Shown here: positions 10,641 to 17,314 of the stretch, piece by piece
How positions within the stretch are numbered: the first letter of the stretch is position 1
Layout: every line of letters starts with the position of its first letter
NCBI GenBank assembly: GCA_002437405.1
Contig: DJPO01000063.1
Coordinates: forward strand, 1-23,553
From: Opitutia bacterium UBA6410
GTDB lineage: Bacteria; Verrucomicrobiota; Verrucomicrobiia; Opitutales; Intestinicryptomonadaceae
Direction: 5' to 3'
DNA length: 23,553 nt
Program-made: the position numbers and the translations under genes
Notes under the pieces: model-generated
Seen by the model: the letters and a program-made list of their open reading frames with translations, nothing else
Databases searched by the model: none
Told to the model about the DNA's origin: nothing

Positions 10641-10685
10641 ATCTTCCTGCGCCTCCGTCGGTGGTGTTCTCCGCTTCGCCTTTAA
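3960..10685 (+). CDS. Polyvalent protein fragment: ParB-like nuclease, two ADP-ribosyltransferase-like domains, probable nuclease module
   Basis: 2241 residues from a GTG that directly follows a stop. Residues 90-440 look like the DdrB/ParB-like domain of polyvalent proteins (APIVDSRG, VSGNGR at 145-150). After a PNVSW separator (443-447), RTPNFKKWFGDWE and a polyvalent-associated domain (about 500-690) lead into a first ADP-ribosyltransferase-like domain (VVYHGT with His707, ESYFTA, to about 845). NPDIRWS (851-857) separates it from a second one (VYHGTG with His908, GMGLYLATE at Tyr939, KGITYDGRQDGRCYV). NPDMRW (1218-1223) precedes a module with AIEHYFNRHPDTPIENYLL (His1329), resembling phage Barnase/EndoU/RelE-like nucleases. 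An acidic linker (1618-1655) and a long helical tail follow. Such proteins are thought to be delivered into a host with phage or plasmid DNA and to act against its defences. Both ends look broken: see 3799-3981 and residues after about 2227. It is an orphan with no phage neighbours, and its expression is doubtful. Confidence 0.8.
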   Translation: MALEDVLNANQKGVWNFFKAKLKKWFGGDQTLATLADKELAEMARSIYRRSTTPESPKPSNRWEAFTPENNGRRVGGIWQIVNADSLKTSTDKGYDDKLQPRNRQRKGSDIQTAEIATNLNPDLLGASAKSSDGAPIVDSRGMVVSGNGRTLAIRKAYGAEKTERAEAYKNFVLQQAEKLGLDVPASIKKPMLVRRVDDLGGLSMEDFAARSNKSDLAGMSNAENAIADARRILDAHLLDRFFPSDNGDVLAASNNDFITGFLDIIGGREEYIDKNGARKSNLAPRIKSAVLAAMLNPEKRDIVEDLLDNPQGWSGLINGLFGSVANLAKLDGNADYNLADELSQAVEIFVGLQRAGESVATFNAQGDMFKEPISDEVGFLIELFEKNTRTPTGISGVLNEYYNLVKNIDTTTQDIFGAENPSKVAELRAAYQKYSTSLTEEPNVSWRDTGEPTDAEIKEAQRQKDEVKAKWTNPDGTMKKGYHLAPNGKESKLTEEQWLLVRTPNFKKWFGDWEKQAYANAAMDFLKNTAPVKKLSGGEFQKDGVKLTEKVPAFFKSINNVAHNEELGDVVLDLKGVEDSVAHGVGRLKSAAFMAVPEVIEKGFIFNRERNWKERGWDTAVIVAPVKIGEEDYVCEVVVKKVRGQQRFYLHEVEIKKTLDGVFKSVANNGNASQVSKLIIGKHLAEVKGNVSQVVDENGEPLVVYHGTAWEPFAEKAGDAVFKDESYFTANKNYANRYKKGGEVYGFFLNIRKPFDTRNSKEREIFEKEFYRKWGNGAPLSERGLPDWTDGSDLFEFLQEKGYDYDSLFLDEGGDGGYGDAVSYRGESYVPINANQIKSATDNVETYSENPDIRWSIREDSEAEQINRQFRELYDRYKGGDKAAYEEAAKMVADYAESKGYDVKVYHGTGADGFNIAKADASEAKNGEGAQAHGMGLYLATEKRTAEGYRDRAPMQERYTIGGKTFEELGITREKLNHPVIGLVQLLHSRGVEDIKKRINARIEIQTKRLESSEKYLQHQDVDGGFAKELALQTVADAKKELADERKTLSTIDRILSILEENGLSISDYEYTFNKGKVFDWRTNLKPENVLDEDKTLNEQNAEVQKKFKKAFDEDILPLLKESYGFDEDELASAKWAFDFSRGVRRIVSSAKRDIGAHKFNEIMLKHGIKGITYDGRQDGRCYVSFEGGSAVKLQDPFTFDDNGQLIPLSERFDETNPDMRWRDDTVLMPIDINVLVARNIDALMNAIRKSHKSVLTKKAELDKKYPDDDKDRKSKIQNDLRLYILENFSSELVPIAKLSDEDFKFYRKQFGIRDRFVYTSFGYAIEHYFNRHPDTPIENYLLLPDTIINPDKKKEVGKWIKDELGEWIYDASQAFVKEYDKWHVSTIKVDTQLTQSGKKLIAFKNFYGAKKEPYGNKKTIEDYWKNATSSSDSSRRQAKISTLNNFNRQRESSTDGIENQENNSRLRYLLRQERTENPVIWASIVLAKEILNGRGITRAKVEKVLPTAQFDGSKQNYAVERAQRIAEKTKATQKQFAKDLDIAIRKAESDLYWQDEFVENAYRSFSKGGEEYGFAKQKLMQYLKDLKNRELNKVKGYETNDFDVDLVDAILKAQEAEPERAAGGESKAAGEEVEEELEEADGAFEGDDEFSGKKTPLAPSKIRDVIGAIRREVVKRVRDSDGDQKTLDEKYRKTLVNVLTDAMKELVYGKEREDIGRKIEELKNVKHAVITVKDGERVGQKIDNFTLRAENIALRIFKRGVRDDKKAMTDKLDAILARRGKKPSRMQREDKRSMAGLVQQRIYNISKYVEMDAEELENARREAVAKLENVDENFVQDAENGKIREDVEDVRAEVVNALHDIEMFGGWADKSRAEMAEALEFLEKTIDTETAAQKVRVQERKERNAAVRKIISDALKMSEHNAAFDGGLRVAIRKVLNGSLPFDSFLGLLGECATGEKRRLFEQWRRDFVARVDRAANAKANEVFQIQQKFIKLVEDSYKMNFHDALKRLLEKKGEYEKFSKPIEGKVQPMSLANVIQLYVSAAQKNYERNFYEHRAVRSPEYKKLQDEIDEIRSKFPERSDKTGDEWESAKARVEELEKRQEQMRESALEDYMGSIEKLLSDGDRRFIEGLRQLYKDGLPSISAVAKRVIGLPIEQADALYMPVKVKRSGNLGEGVPQVPVVPKSLSPRVPHLRDLDETADPISLFTDRISENAQFKHFSELYLEIFLRLRRWCSPLRL

Positions 10686-10718
10686 AACCGTCCCACTTAG
10701 TAGGTCAATATCCTTTCC

Positions 10719-10858
10719 TTTTAGTGAATAGATGAAGTCAATATTGCCTCTCTCGTGTGGTTTTATGTTTTTTCTTTTCGGAGATTGGATAACTTCCCAA
10801 CTACGTCTATCTCCTGCGTTATTTTTCCCCTCTTTTTAGCAGATTGAATGAAGTTGCC
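10719..10858. repeat. Degenerate 56-59 bp tandem repeats, right of the polyvalent gene
   Basis: Units start at about 10719, 10775 and 10834, each with TTTT followed by a GGAGATTGGATAACTT- or GTGAATAGATGAAGTC-like block. They match the units left of the gene (TTTTCGGCGAATTGGCGAAG) in order, in period (56 and 59 against 57 and 59) and in having a pyrimidine-rich second half. The middle unit folds (GGAGA-TTGG with CCAA and TCTCC). The last unit is cut by the start of the 118-123 bp repeats. A weaker partial unit may precede at about 10670-10715. Confidence 0.5.
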
Positions 10859-11240
10859 ATACGTGGGAGTTTCGCCCCGACCAAAAATAAGCAAAGGTCG
10901 CGGGAATAATTTGGCGTCTCGCTTTTGGAGCTAAAAAACAGACACAAAAAAAGGGCGAAGCTCGTGGCGTATTGACATACGCGAGAGTTTCGCCCCGACC
11001 AAAAAAGAATAAGCATAGGTAACGGGAATAATTTGGCGTCTCGCTTTTGGAGCTAAAAAATAGACACAAAAAAAGGGCGAAGCTCGTGGCGTATGACATA
11101 TACGGGAGTTTCGTCCCGACCAAAAAAAGAATAACCATAGGTAGCGGAAATAATTTGGCGTCTCGATTTTGGAGCTAAAAAATAGACACAAAAAAAGGGC
11201 GAAGCTCGTGGCGTATTGACATACGCGAGAGTTTCGCCCC
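10859..11240. repeat. Tandem repeat array, three 118-123 bp copies plus a partial one
   Basis: Copies begin at 10859, 10977, 11100 and 11221 (the last only about 20 bp), giving lengths of 118, 123 and 121. They are close to identical by eye, sharing GAGTTTCGCCCCGACC, AATAATTTGGCGTCTCG, TTTTGGAGCTAAAAAA and AGGGCGAAGCTCGTGGCGTA. Each joint forms a long hairpin: GGGCGAA with TTCGCCC outside and CGTAT with ATACG inside (10953-10995, 11075-11117, 11197-11239). The copy lengths are not multiples of three, so the minus-strand open frames across the array are not a repeated protein. It lies between the convergent polyvalent gene and pckG. Confidence 0.9.
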
Positions 11241-11247
11241 TTTTTTT
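11190..11247. terminator. pckG: Bidirectional terminator downstream of pckG
   Basis: The last hairpin of the tandem array (11197-11239) is flanked by seven A on the left (11190-11196) and seven T on the right (11241-11247), so it can end transcription from either side. On the minus strand it lies about 40 bases past the pckG stop codon. A smaller stem, GGCTA-TTTTT-TAGCC (11251-11265), sits between the two. In the earlier copies of the hairpin the T run is replaced by GACC plus A, so only the outermost copy is a full terminator toward the right. Confidence 0.75.
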
Positions 11248-11282
11248 AGTGGCTATTTTTTAGCCCAAAAGCGTTCGCCAAA

Positions 11283-13073
11283 TTAGCTGAGGCGTTCGAG
11301 CAGGGCTTCCCTTTCGACCTTGAGGGAGTGGGGGAGCTGTTCGTACAATTCTTCCTTCAGCGGCTGCGCTGCTACCGTTTCTGGATCGAAGCTCATCAAT
11401 TCTTCGAACGTTTCCTTCGAGTAGTCGAGGCCGTCCCAGTCGATGTCTTCGTAGTCGGGTTGGAAGCCGATTGCCGTTTCGTGAGCCTTCGCGCAACCGT
11501 TCTGGCGGTTGACGATCCACGCGAGAACACGTGCATTCGCGCCGAAACCAGGCCACATAAAGTTGCCTTCTGCGTCGCGGCGGAACCAGTTGACGTGGTA
11601 GAAGCGCGGGGTCTGCTTGAGACCTTTGCCCATCTGGACAAGGTGTCCGAGGTAGTCCGCCATATTGTAGCCTGCGAACGGGAGCATAGCCATCGGGTCG
11701 GAGCGGAGTTCGCCAGCCGTACCTTCTGCAGCAGCCGTACGTTCGGAGCCCATCATTGCGCCGAGATAGACGCCGTGAGTCCAGTTGAAGGATTCGAATA
11801 CGAGCGGAATGCCCTTCGGTCTGCGGCCGCCGATGACGATAGCCGAAATCGGAACGCCTTCGAGTCTGTCGGCGTTTTCGTCGAGGCAGGGGCAGTTTGC
11901 CAAGGGAGCCGTGAAGCGGCTGTTCGGGTGGGCAGCGGGGGTCGGGCTATCGGGAGTCCAATCGTTGCCGTGCCAATCCTTCAGGTGCGCCGGAGGTTCT
12001 TTGGTCATGCCTTCCCACCATACGTCGCCGTCGTCCGTGAGGGCTACGTTTGTGAAGATGGAGTTCTTCGAGCACGAAATCATAGCATTCGGGTTTGTCT
12101 TCATGCTGGTGCCCGGAGCTACGCCGAAGAAGCCGTTTTCGGGGTTGATGGCGTAATGTCTGCCGTCGGCTGCGGGCTTAATCCACGCGATGTCGTCGCC
12201 GACGCAGGTGATCTGCCAGCCCTTTTCCTGCAATTCCTTCGGAGCGATAAGCATAGCGAAGTTGGTCTTGCCGCATGCGCTCGGGAACGCGCCCGTTACG
12301 TAGGTCTTGCGGCCTTGCGGGTCTTTTACGCCCAAGATGAGCATGTGTTCAGCCATCCAGCCTTCGTCTCTGCCCATTACGGAAGCGATACGCAAGCTCA
12401 GGCACTTTTTGCCGAGAAGCGCGTTGCCGCCGTAACCGGAGCCGATGCTGATGATTTCGCGGGTATCCGGGAAATGCGTAACGTAGGTGTTTTCGGGGTT
12501 GCAGGGCCAGAGAACGTCGTCTTCGGGCGAGTTGATCGGCTTGCCGACGGAGTGTACGCAGGGTACGAACTTGCCGTTTTCGCCGAGAACGTCGAGAACC
12601 TTGGGGGAGACGCGCGCCATAATGCGCATGCTGACGACTACATAGGGGGAGTCGGTAATTTCAACGCCGATCTGCGAGATGGGGCCGCCGATGGGGCCCA
12701 TGCTGAACGGGATAACGTACATTGTACGACCCTTCATGCAACCCTTGAAGAGGCTGTTGAGTTTTTCCTTCATTTCGGAGGGGTCCATCCAGTTGTTGGT
12801 CGGGCCAGCTTCCGCCTTGGTTTTCGAGCAGATGAAGGTACGCGCTTCGACGCGGGCAACGTCGCGCGGGTCGGAACGGAAATAGTAGCTTCCGGGGCGT
12901 TTCTGTTCGTTGAGCTTGATGCACATGCCCTTTTCAATCATCTGATTGAAGAGCTTGTCGGCTTCTTCCTGAGAGCCGTCGCACCAAACGACGCTATCGG
13001 GAGTCGTATGAGCCGCCCATTTTTCGACCCAAGCGACAAGCGCCTTATTTTTTACTGTATTAGGATCTATCAT
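11283..13073 (-). CDS. pckG: Phosphoenolpyruvate carboxykinase (GTP)
   Basis: Interconverts oxaloacetate plus GTP with phosphoenolpyruvate, CO2 and GDP in the cytosol (EC 4.1.1.32). It serves gluconeogenesis or, in fermenters, the CO2-fixing route to oxaloacetate and succinate. The 596-residue length fits the GTP family (about 600). Motifs are the PEPCK-specific GYGGNALL (213-220), the P-loop PSACGKTN (264-271) with the hyper-reactive Cys, kinase-2 VGDDIAW (291-297), and NWFRRD and the FEEL segment near the C-terminus. The ATG at 13071-13073 is preceded seven bases upstream by AAGGAG. The preceding permease gene ends 118 bp before with no clear terminator, so read-through is possible; a weak TTGAAT-type -35 is the only sign of an own promoter. 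A long antisense open frame over this gene is a shadow. Confidence 0.97.
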   Translation of the reverse strand: MIDPNTVKNKALVAWVEKWAAHTTPDSVVWCDGSQEEADKLFNQMIEKGMCIKLNEQKRPGSYYFRSDPRDVARVEARTFICSKTKAEAGPTNNWMDPSEMKEKLNSLFKGCMKGRTMYVIPFSMGPIGGPISQIGVEITDSPYVVVSMRIMARVSPKVLDVLGENGKFVPCVHSVGKPINSPEDDVLWPCNPENTYVTHFPDTREIISIGSGYGGNALLGKKCLSLRIASVMGRDEGWMAEHMLILGVKDPQGRKTYVTGAFPSACGKTNFAMLIAPKELQEKGWQITCVGDDIAWIKPAADGRHYAINPENGFFGVAPGTSMKTNPNAMISCSKNSIFTNVALTDDGDVWWEGMTKEPPAHLKDWHGNDWTPDSPTPAAHPNSRFTAPLANCPCLDENADRLEGVPISAIVIGGRRPKGIPLVFESFNWTHGVYLGAMMGSERTAAAEGTAGELRSDPMAMLPFAGYNMADYLGHLVQMGKGLKQTPRFYHVNWFRRDAEGNFMWPGFGANARVLAWIVNRQNGCAKAHETAIGFQPDYEDIDWDGLDYSKETFEELMSFDPETVAAQPLKEELYEQLPHSLKVEREALLERLS

Positions 13074-13191
13074 TATTATTCTCCTTGGTTGTTAGAAAGA
13101 TTATTAGACCGTATGTTGTACGCAGAACGAATCAATTCAACACTTTTTTCCAAAATTTTTTTGCGGGAGGAGGGGTTGATTCTTCGACGTG

Positions 13192-15480
13192 TCATTCGTC
13201 CGCGCGGGAGTCGGAGATGTCCCGCAAGATGTCGCCCAGTATGTTGAACGAAAGCACTGTCGCGAAAATTGCCGCCCCAGGGGTCAGGAGCCACCAGAAG
13301 CCGAGCATTAGCACTTTTGTGTCGTTTTGCGCCTGTGCCAGCATCAGTCCCCACGACGCCGACGGTTCCTGTATCCCAAGCCCCAGAAACGACAGTGCCG
13401 CCTCGCCCAGAACGTATGCGGGAATTGACAGTGTCGCGCTTACAATCAGGTAGCTGAGCACGTTCGGCAAAAAGTGTTTTACTATTATTTTTATCGGCGA
13501 CTGCCCCATTGCCTTTGCCGCCTGCACATATTGCGTATTTGCAAGCGACAGCGACATTCCGCGAATCACGCGCGCCGTCCCAGCCCACCCGAGGGCGGAG
13601 AGGATTATTACAATCATAATGTACATTTGCGCGCTGTCGAAGTGCGGCGCGAGCGCCGAGCGCATTGCCAGCAACAGGTATAGCCCAGGGATTGCCATCA
13701 GAAATTCGACGAACCTCATTGCGATGAAGTCGAACGCCCCTCCGAAGTATCCCGCAAGTCCCCCGACCAAGAACCCGACCACCATTGTTATCGCGATTCC
13801 CACAAACCCTATGCTAAGCGAAATCCGCGCTCCGTACAGCAGCCGCGAGAACACGTCGCGCCCCGTTGCGTCCGCGCCCAGCAGGTAGACGCGCGCGTCG
13901 GGCTCGGCGGATTCCACCCCGAAGAGCCGCACGTTAAACGGCACGATTCCAAAAATTTTGTAGTCGCTTTGCGGGTCTTTTACGAAGAATTTCAGCGGCA
14001 GTGTTTTTCCTTTTATCGGCTCGTATTCGGCTATGCTCGGGTCGGATTGACGGTAGCATTGCACGCGCAGCCCGCCGTCCGCAAAGATTATTTTTGTCGG
14101 CGGGTGGAAGGATTTGTCGAGACATTGACGGGTAGGCTCGTACGGCGCGAGAAACGGCGCGAAAATCGCCGCCGCGTAGAGCAGCGCCAGCACCGCCAGT
14201 GCGCCCGCTCCGCGTTTTGTCCTCAACGCTTTCGGCATTAGATTCTTCGCGAAAAACACCGCAGCCCACGCGAGTCCGAAAAATATCGCGACCGCAAGCC
14301 CTGCCGCCGCCGCTATCATCGCCCAGAATCCCCCCGTTTTCAGCGCGGCTGCGAAAGTCGGGAATGTCTCCGCCGCCCAAGTTGCCGCAACGACGGCGGC
14401 GGTTATTGCGGTCAGGAAAATCAACACGGCGCGGGTCGGGGCTTTTTCGCGGTCGAGCCGTATTCTGGGGTCGGCGAGCGCGAGCAGCACGTCCGCCAGC
14501 AGCTGCCCGAAGACGAGCATTGCGCACCCAATCACCACGCCCGCCATCACGACGTACTGATCCTGTTTGACAATCGCCGCGTAAATCAGCTGCCCAAGCC
14601 CAGGGTAGTTCATCACGTTTTCGACGAGCAGCGCGCCCGAGAGCAGCCCAGCGAACGCGAACCCGAACGAGGTAATCACGGGGTTGAGCGCATTGCGCAG
14701 GACGTGTTTGAACATAATCGCGTTTTCGCGCATACCCTTTGCTCGGGCGGTTGTGACGAAGTCCGCGCGGGCGTAGTCCAGAAACGTTCCGCGCATAACC
14801 CTCATCATCGACGCGATTCCCCCGAGCGACAGGACGATTGTCGGGAGAATCAGGTGTTCCAGCCAATCCGTAATTTTCGCCGCGGGCGAAAGGAAGTCGT
14901 GGAGAATCGAGACCTGTCCGCCCGTCGGGAAAATCCCCGTGATTGCCGCGAACAGCACGGCGAGCAGCGCGAGGAAGAAGTACGGAATGCTCAACGCCGC
15001 GTATGCCAGAAACGAGCTTATTTTGTCGAAGAATCCGTTGCGCCGAACCGCTGCGAGCACCCCGAGCGGAATCGAAACCGAATATATCACAAACGTGCTT
15101 GCCAGCGCAAGCAGGAGGGTCGGGAAGAGCCGCTGCTTTATTAAATCCAGCACGGGGATTTTGTAGCTCCACGAGTACCCGAAGTCGGGCGCGCCGAGGT
15201 AGATTGCCGAGTGTTTTTTCCTTTCCGTTTCGGGCAACAGCAGCGACGTTTTTACGGGCGAGACCGAATTCAGCCACCTGCCGTATTGGACGTACCACGG
15301 CTTATCGAGCCCCAGCCGCACTTCCTCCTGTTTGACGATTTCGGGCGAAATGTCCTTGGAGTTGCGCGCTTCGCTCAAAAAGTCCCCGGGGGCGAGGTAC
15401 ATCAGCAGGAACACGAGCATGCTGATTCCGAGCATAAGCGGAATCATTGAAAGCAGGCGTCTTGCGATGAATTTTAGCAT
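13192..15480 (-). CDS. Oligopeptide ABC transporter permease, OppB-OppC fusion
   Basis: Both membrane subunits of a dipeptide/oligopeptide importer in one chain of 762 residues. Residues 1-340 are OppB/DppB-like (MLKFIARRLL start, ABC-permease loop FVTTARAKGMRENAIMFKHV from 241, then NYPGLGQLIYAA). Residues 425-762 are OppC/DppC-like (hallmark LGADATGRDVFSRLLYG, about 534-549; second permease loop YVQAAKAMGQSPIKIIVKHF from 651; LGEAALSFLGLGIQEPSASWG). The linker (about 345-420) holds two extra hydrophobic segments. OppC-type subunits of this kind often carry an insertion after the first membrane helix, and here 450-530 is such a loop. The gene starts four bases after the binding-protein stop with no ribosome site of its own, so it depends on coupling. 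No ATPase gene (OppD/OppF) lies in the window. The substrate is not certain from sequence. Confidence 0.93.
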   Translation of the reverse strand: MLKFIARRLLSMIPLMLGISMLVFLLMYLAPGDFLSEARNSKDISPEIVKQEEVRLGLDKPWYVQYGRWLNSVSPVKTSLLLPETERKKHSAIYLGAPDFGYSWSYKIPVLDLIKQRLFPTLLLALASTFVIYSVSIPLGVLAAVRRNGFFDKISSFLAYAALSIPYFFLALLAVLFAAITGIFPTGGQVSILHDFLSPAAKITDWLEHLILPTIVLSLGGIASMMRVMRGTFLDYARADFVTTARAKGMRENAIMFKHVLRNALNPVITSFGFAFAGLLSGALLVENVMNYPGLGQLIYAAIVKQDQYVVMAGVVIGCAMLVFGQLLADVLLALADPRIRLDREKAPTRAVLIFLTAITAAVVAATWAAETFPTFAAALKTGGFWAMIAAAAGLAVAIFFGLAWAAVFFAKNLMPKALRTKRGAGALAVLALLYAAAIFAPFLAPYEPTRQCLDKSFHPPTKIIFADGGLRVQCYRQSDPSIAEYEPIKGKTLPLKFFVKDPQSDYKIFGIVPFNVRLFGVESAEPDARVYLLGADATGRDVFSRLLYGARISLSIGFVGIAITMVVGFLVGGLAGYFGGAFDFIAMRFVEFLMAIPGLYLLLAMRSALAPHFDSAQMYIMIVIILSALGWAGTARVIRGMSLSLANTQYVQAAKAMGQSPIKIIVKHFLPNVLSYLIVSATLSIPAYVLGEAALSFLGLGIQEPSASWGLMLAQAQNDTKVLMLGFWWLLTPGAAIFATVLSFNILGDILRDISDSRADE

Positions 15481-15484
15481 TTTT

Positions 15485-17314
15485 TTATTCGGATTCGGGG
15501 GCGAGGTAGAGCTCGTCGATATTCCAGATTACCGAGCCTATCGGCGGGATTTTCACGTTGCGCCATTTTTGCGCCACGCCCGAGTAGCTCGTCGGGGTTG
15601 CGAGAAAGAGCAGGGGAAGCTCGCGCGAGAAAATGCTTTGCATTTCGTCGATTAACGCCTTCCTTTTTGCGGGGTCGAACTCGATTTCCTGTGCGTCCAT
15701 AATTTCGTCGACGCGTTTTTCCCAGTCGGTCGCGGGGGTTTTCTGGCGCGGATTCCAGATGTGCAGGAAGCCGTCCGAGCGGTATATCGCCTTGCCTCCC
15801 GACGGGTCGCCGCCCCCCGTGAAGCCCATCAGGGCGGCTTCGTACTCGAACGTGTTGTCGATTTTCGAAATCATCGTCCCGAAGTCCATAAATTTCAGCG
15901 AGACTTCGATACCCACCGCCTTCATATTTTCGACGAACGTCGTCGCCATCGTCGTCGAGTTCTGCGAGCCGTCGGCTACGATGAAGTCGAACTGCACCCT
16001 GTTGTGTTCGGGGTCTACGAGCCTGCCGCTTGCGTCGTACGAAAAGCCGAGGGAGAGGAATGTTTTGCGCGCCGACTCGGGGTCGTATTCATATTTTTGG
16101 ACGTTGGGGTTGTACCACTTTTTGTTTGCGGGCGAGATTATCCCGTGGAGCTTTTCGGCTCTCGAGAACCAGACGCTTTTTATGATTCCGTCGCGGTCGA
16201 TTGCCGTCATTACGGCGCGTCTAAAGCGCGCGTCGGAGAACCACTTTAGCTTGTGGGGCGCGACGTACGGCTTGCCGTCGGGCGATTTGTTCGGGTTTTG
16301 GTTGAACCAGATAAAAAATATTCCCGTGTCGGGGCCGCGCTCGTAGATTTTGAATTTGTAGGTTTGGGCGTAGTTTTTCACCCACGCGTAGTCGTTTGCG
16401 CCGATAGCGGCGGCGTCGCATTGTCCCGTCGCGAAAAGGATTGTCGAGGTGTTCGAGTCGGCGACGAATTTGTAGACGAGGAAGTCGATGTAGGGCAACC
16501 TGTTGCCCTTTTTGTCGGCGCGCCAGTAGTTCGGATTTGGCTTTAGCACGAGCCTTTCCCCGGGCTTGTAGGAGAAAATTTGGAAAGGCCCCGACGCCGC
16601 GATTTCGTCGGGATTTTCTATCGCCGTCTGCGTCGACCACGCCTGCTGGAACGAGCCGTCCGCCGCCGCCTTTGCGAGCTTGTGTTTGGGCAGAATCCCG
16701 ACAAACCCGATGTCCGTCAGAAACGGCGCGTACGCTTTTTTTGTCGAAAACCGCACGGTGTATTTGTCGATTTTCGTGAATCTAATCGGCTCGCCGTCTA
16801 TCGTGTATTGTCCCGCGTAGCGCGACGGATAGCGCAGCAGCGGCTTGCCGCTGCTTTTGTCGAGTACGGGCTTGCCGTCGGCGTCGAGCTGCGGGGCGAA
16901 AATAGTCTCGAACGTGAAGATTACGTCGTCGGCGGTGATTTCCTCGCCGTCGCTGAATTTCACGCCCTCGCGCAGCTTGAAGGTATAGGTCTTTTTGTCG
17001 TCCGAAATGCTCCACGATTTCGCCAATGCGGGGATTGGCTGCATTGTGAACGGGTCGGTTGTCGTCAGCGGCGCGAGAATCAAGTCGATTATTTGCGACG
17101 AATACGCGTCGGAGGCAATCAGCTGGTTAAAGGTCTTGGGCTCTTGGGCGGCGGCGAGCACGAAAAACCCGCCGTAGTTGCCCGCCGCGCATTCCGATAT
17201 TTCGGCGTCGGGCGGCAGCGGGAACTGCCCCCTTTCGATTTCGGGAGGGCGGGAGCACGCGCAGATGGCAATCAGCAAAATTGCACCTGCGGTTTTCGTG
17301 AGCTTGCCTATCAT
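15485..17314 (-). CDS. Oligopeptide ABC transporter substrate-binding lipoprotein
   Basis: Extracytoplasmic solute-binding protein of the family 5 (OppA/DppA) type, 609 residues. It captures peptides or related solutes and hands them to the permease encoded next. The N-terminus is a lipoprotein signal with Cys20 in IAICAC. Family features follow: EPKTFNQLIASDAYSSQI, LAKSWSISDDKKTYTFKLR, GVKFSDGEEITADDVIFTFE, then SGPFQIFSYKPGERLVLKPN and FRRAVMTAIDRDGI, and a C-terminal lobe ending LPLLFLATPTSYSG. The start ATG overlaps the tatC stop by four bases (ATGA), and the stop is four bases before the permease start, so the three are coupled. Peptide specificity cannot be told; heme, nickel or sugar binders exist in this family too. 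Confidence 0.93.
   Translation of the reverse strand: MIGKLTKTAGAILLIAICACSRPPEIERGQFPLPPDAEISECAAGNYGGFFVLAAAQEPKTFNQLIASDAYSSQIIDLILAPLTTTDPFTMQPIPALAKSWSISDDKKTYTFKLREGVKFSDGEEITADDVIFTFETIFAPQLDADGKPVLDKSSGKPLLRYPSRYAGQYTIDGEPIRFTKIDKYTVRFSTKKAYAPFLTDIGFVGILPKHKLAKAAADGSFQQAWSTQTAIENPDEIAASGPFQIFSYKPGERLVLKPNPNYWRADKKGNRLPYIDFLVYKFVADSNTSTILFATGQCDAAAIGANDYAWVKNYAQTYKFKIYERGPDTGIFFIWFNQNPNKSPDGKPYVAPHKLKWFSDARFRRAVMTAIDRDGIIKSVWFSRAEKLHGIISPANKKWYNPNVQKYEYDPESARKTFLSLGFSYDASGRLVDPEHNRVQFDFIVADGSQNSTTMATTFVENMKAVGIEVSLKFMDFGTMISKIDNTFEYEAALMGFTGGGDPSGGKAIYRSDGFLHIWNPRQKTPATDWEKRVDEIMDAQEIEFDPAKRKALIDEMQSIFSRELPLLFLATPTSYSGVAQKWRNVKIPPIGSVIWNIDELYLAPESE

Noticed and set aside
10819..11191. 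Overlapping minus-strand open frames across the tandem repeats, giving similar peptides (LCLFFSSKSETPNYS)
   Set aside because: The peptides repeat only because the DNA repeats. Copy lengths of 118, 123 and 121 shift the frame from one copy to the next, and no ribosome site is present.
10859..11240. CRISPR array
   Set aside because: The whole unit is repeated, including the part that would be a spacer; units are too long and no cas gene is near.
11328..13247. 639-codon plus-strand open frame antisense to pckG
   Set aside because: It lies over a gene with every PEP carboxykinase motif intact, has no recognisable features of its own, and reflects the codon bias of the gene opposite.
13934..15298. 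454-codon minus-strand frame inside the permease gene
   Set aside because: Same-strand shadow of the OppB-OppC gene: Arg/Ala-rich, without membrane helices, while the permease frame shows family motifs throughout.
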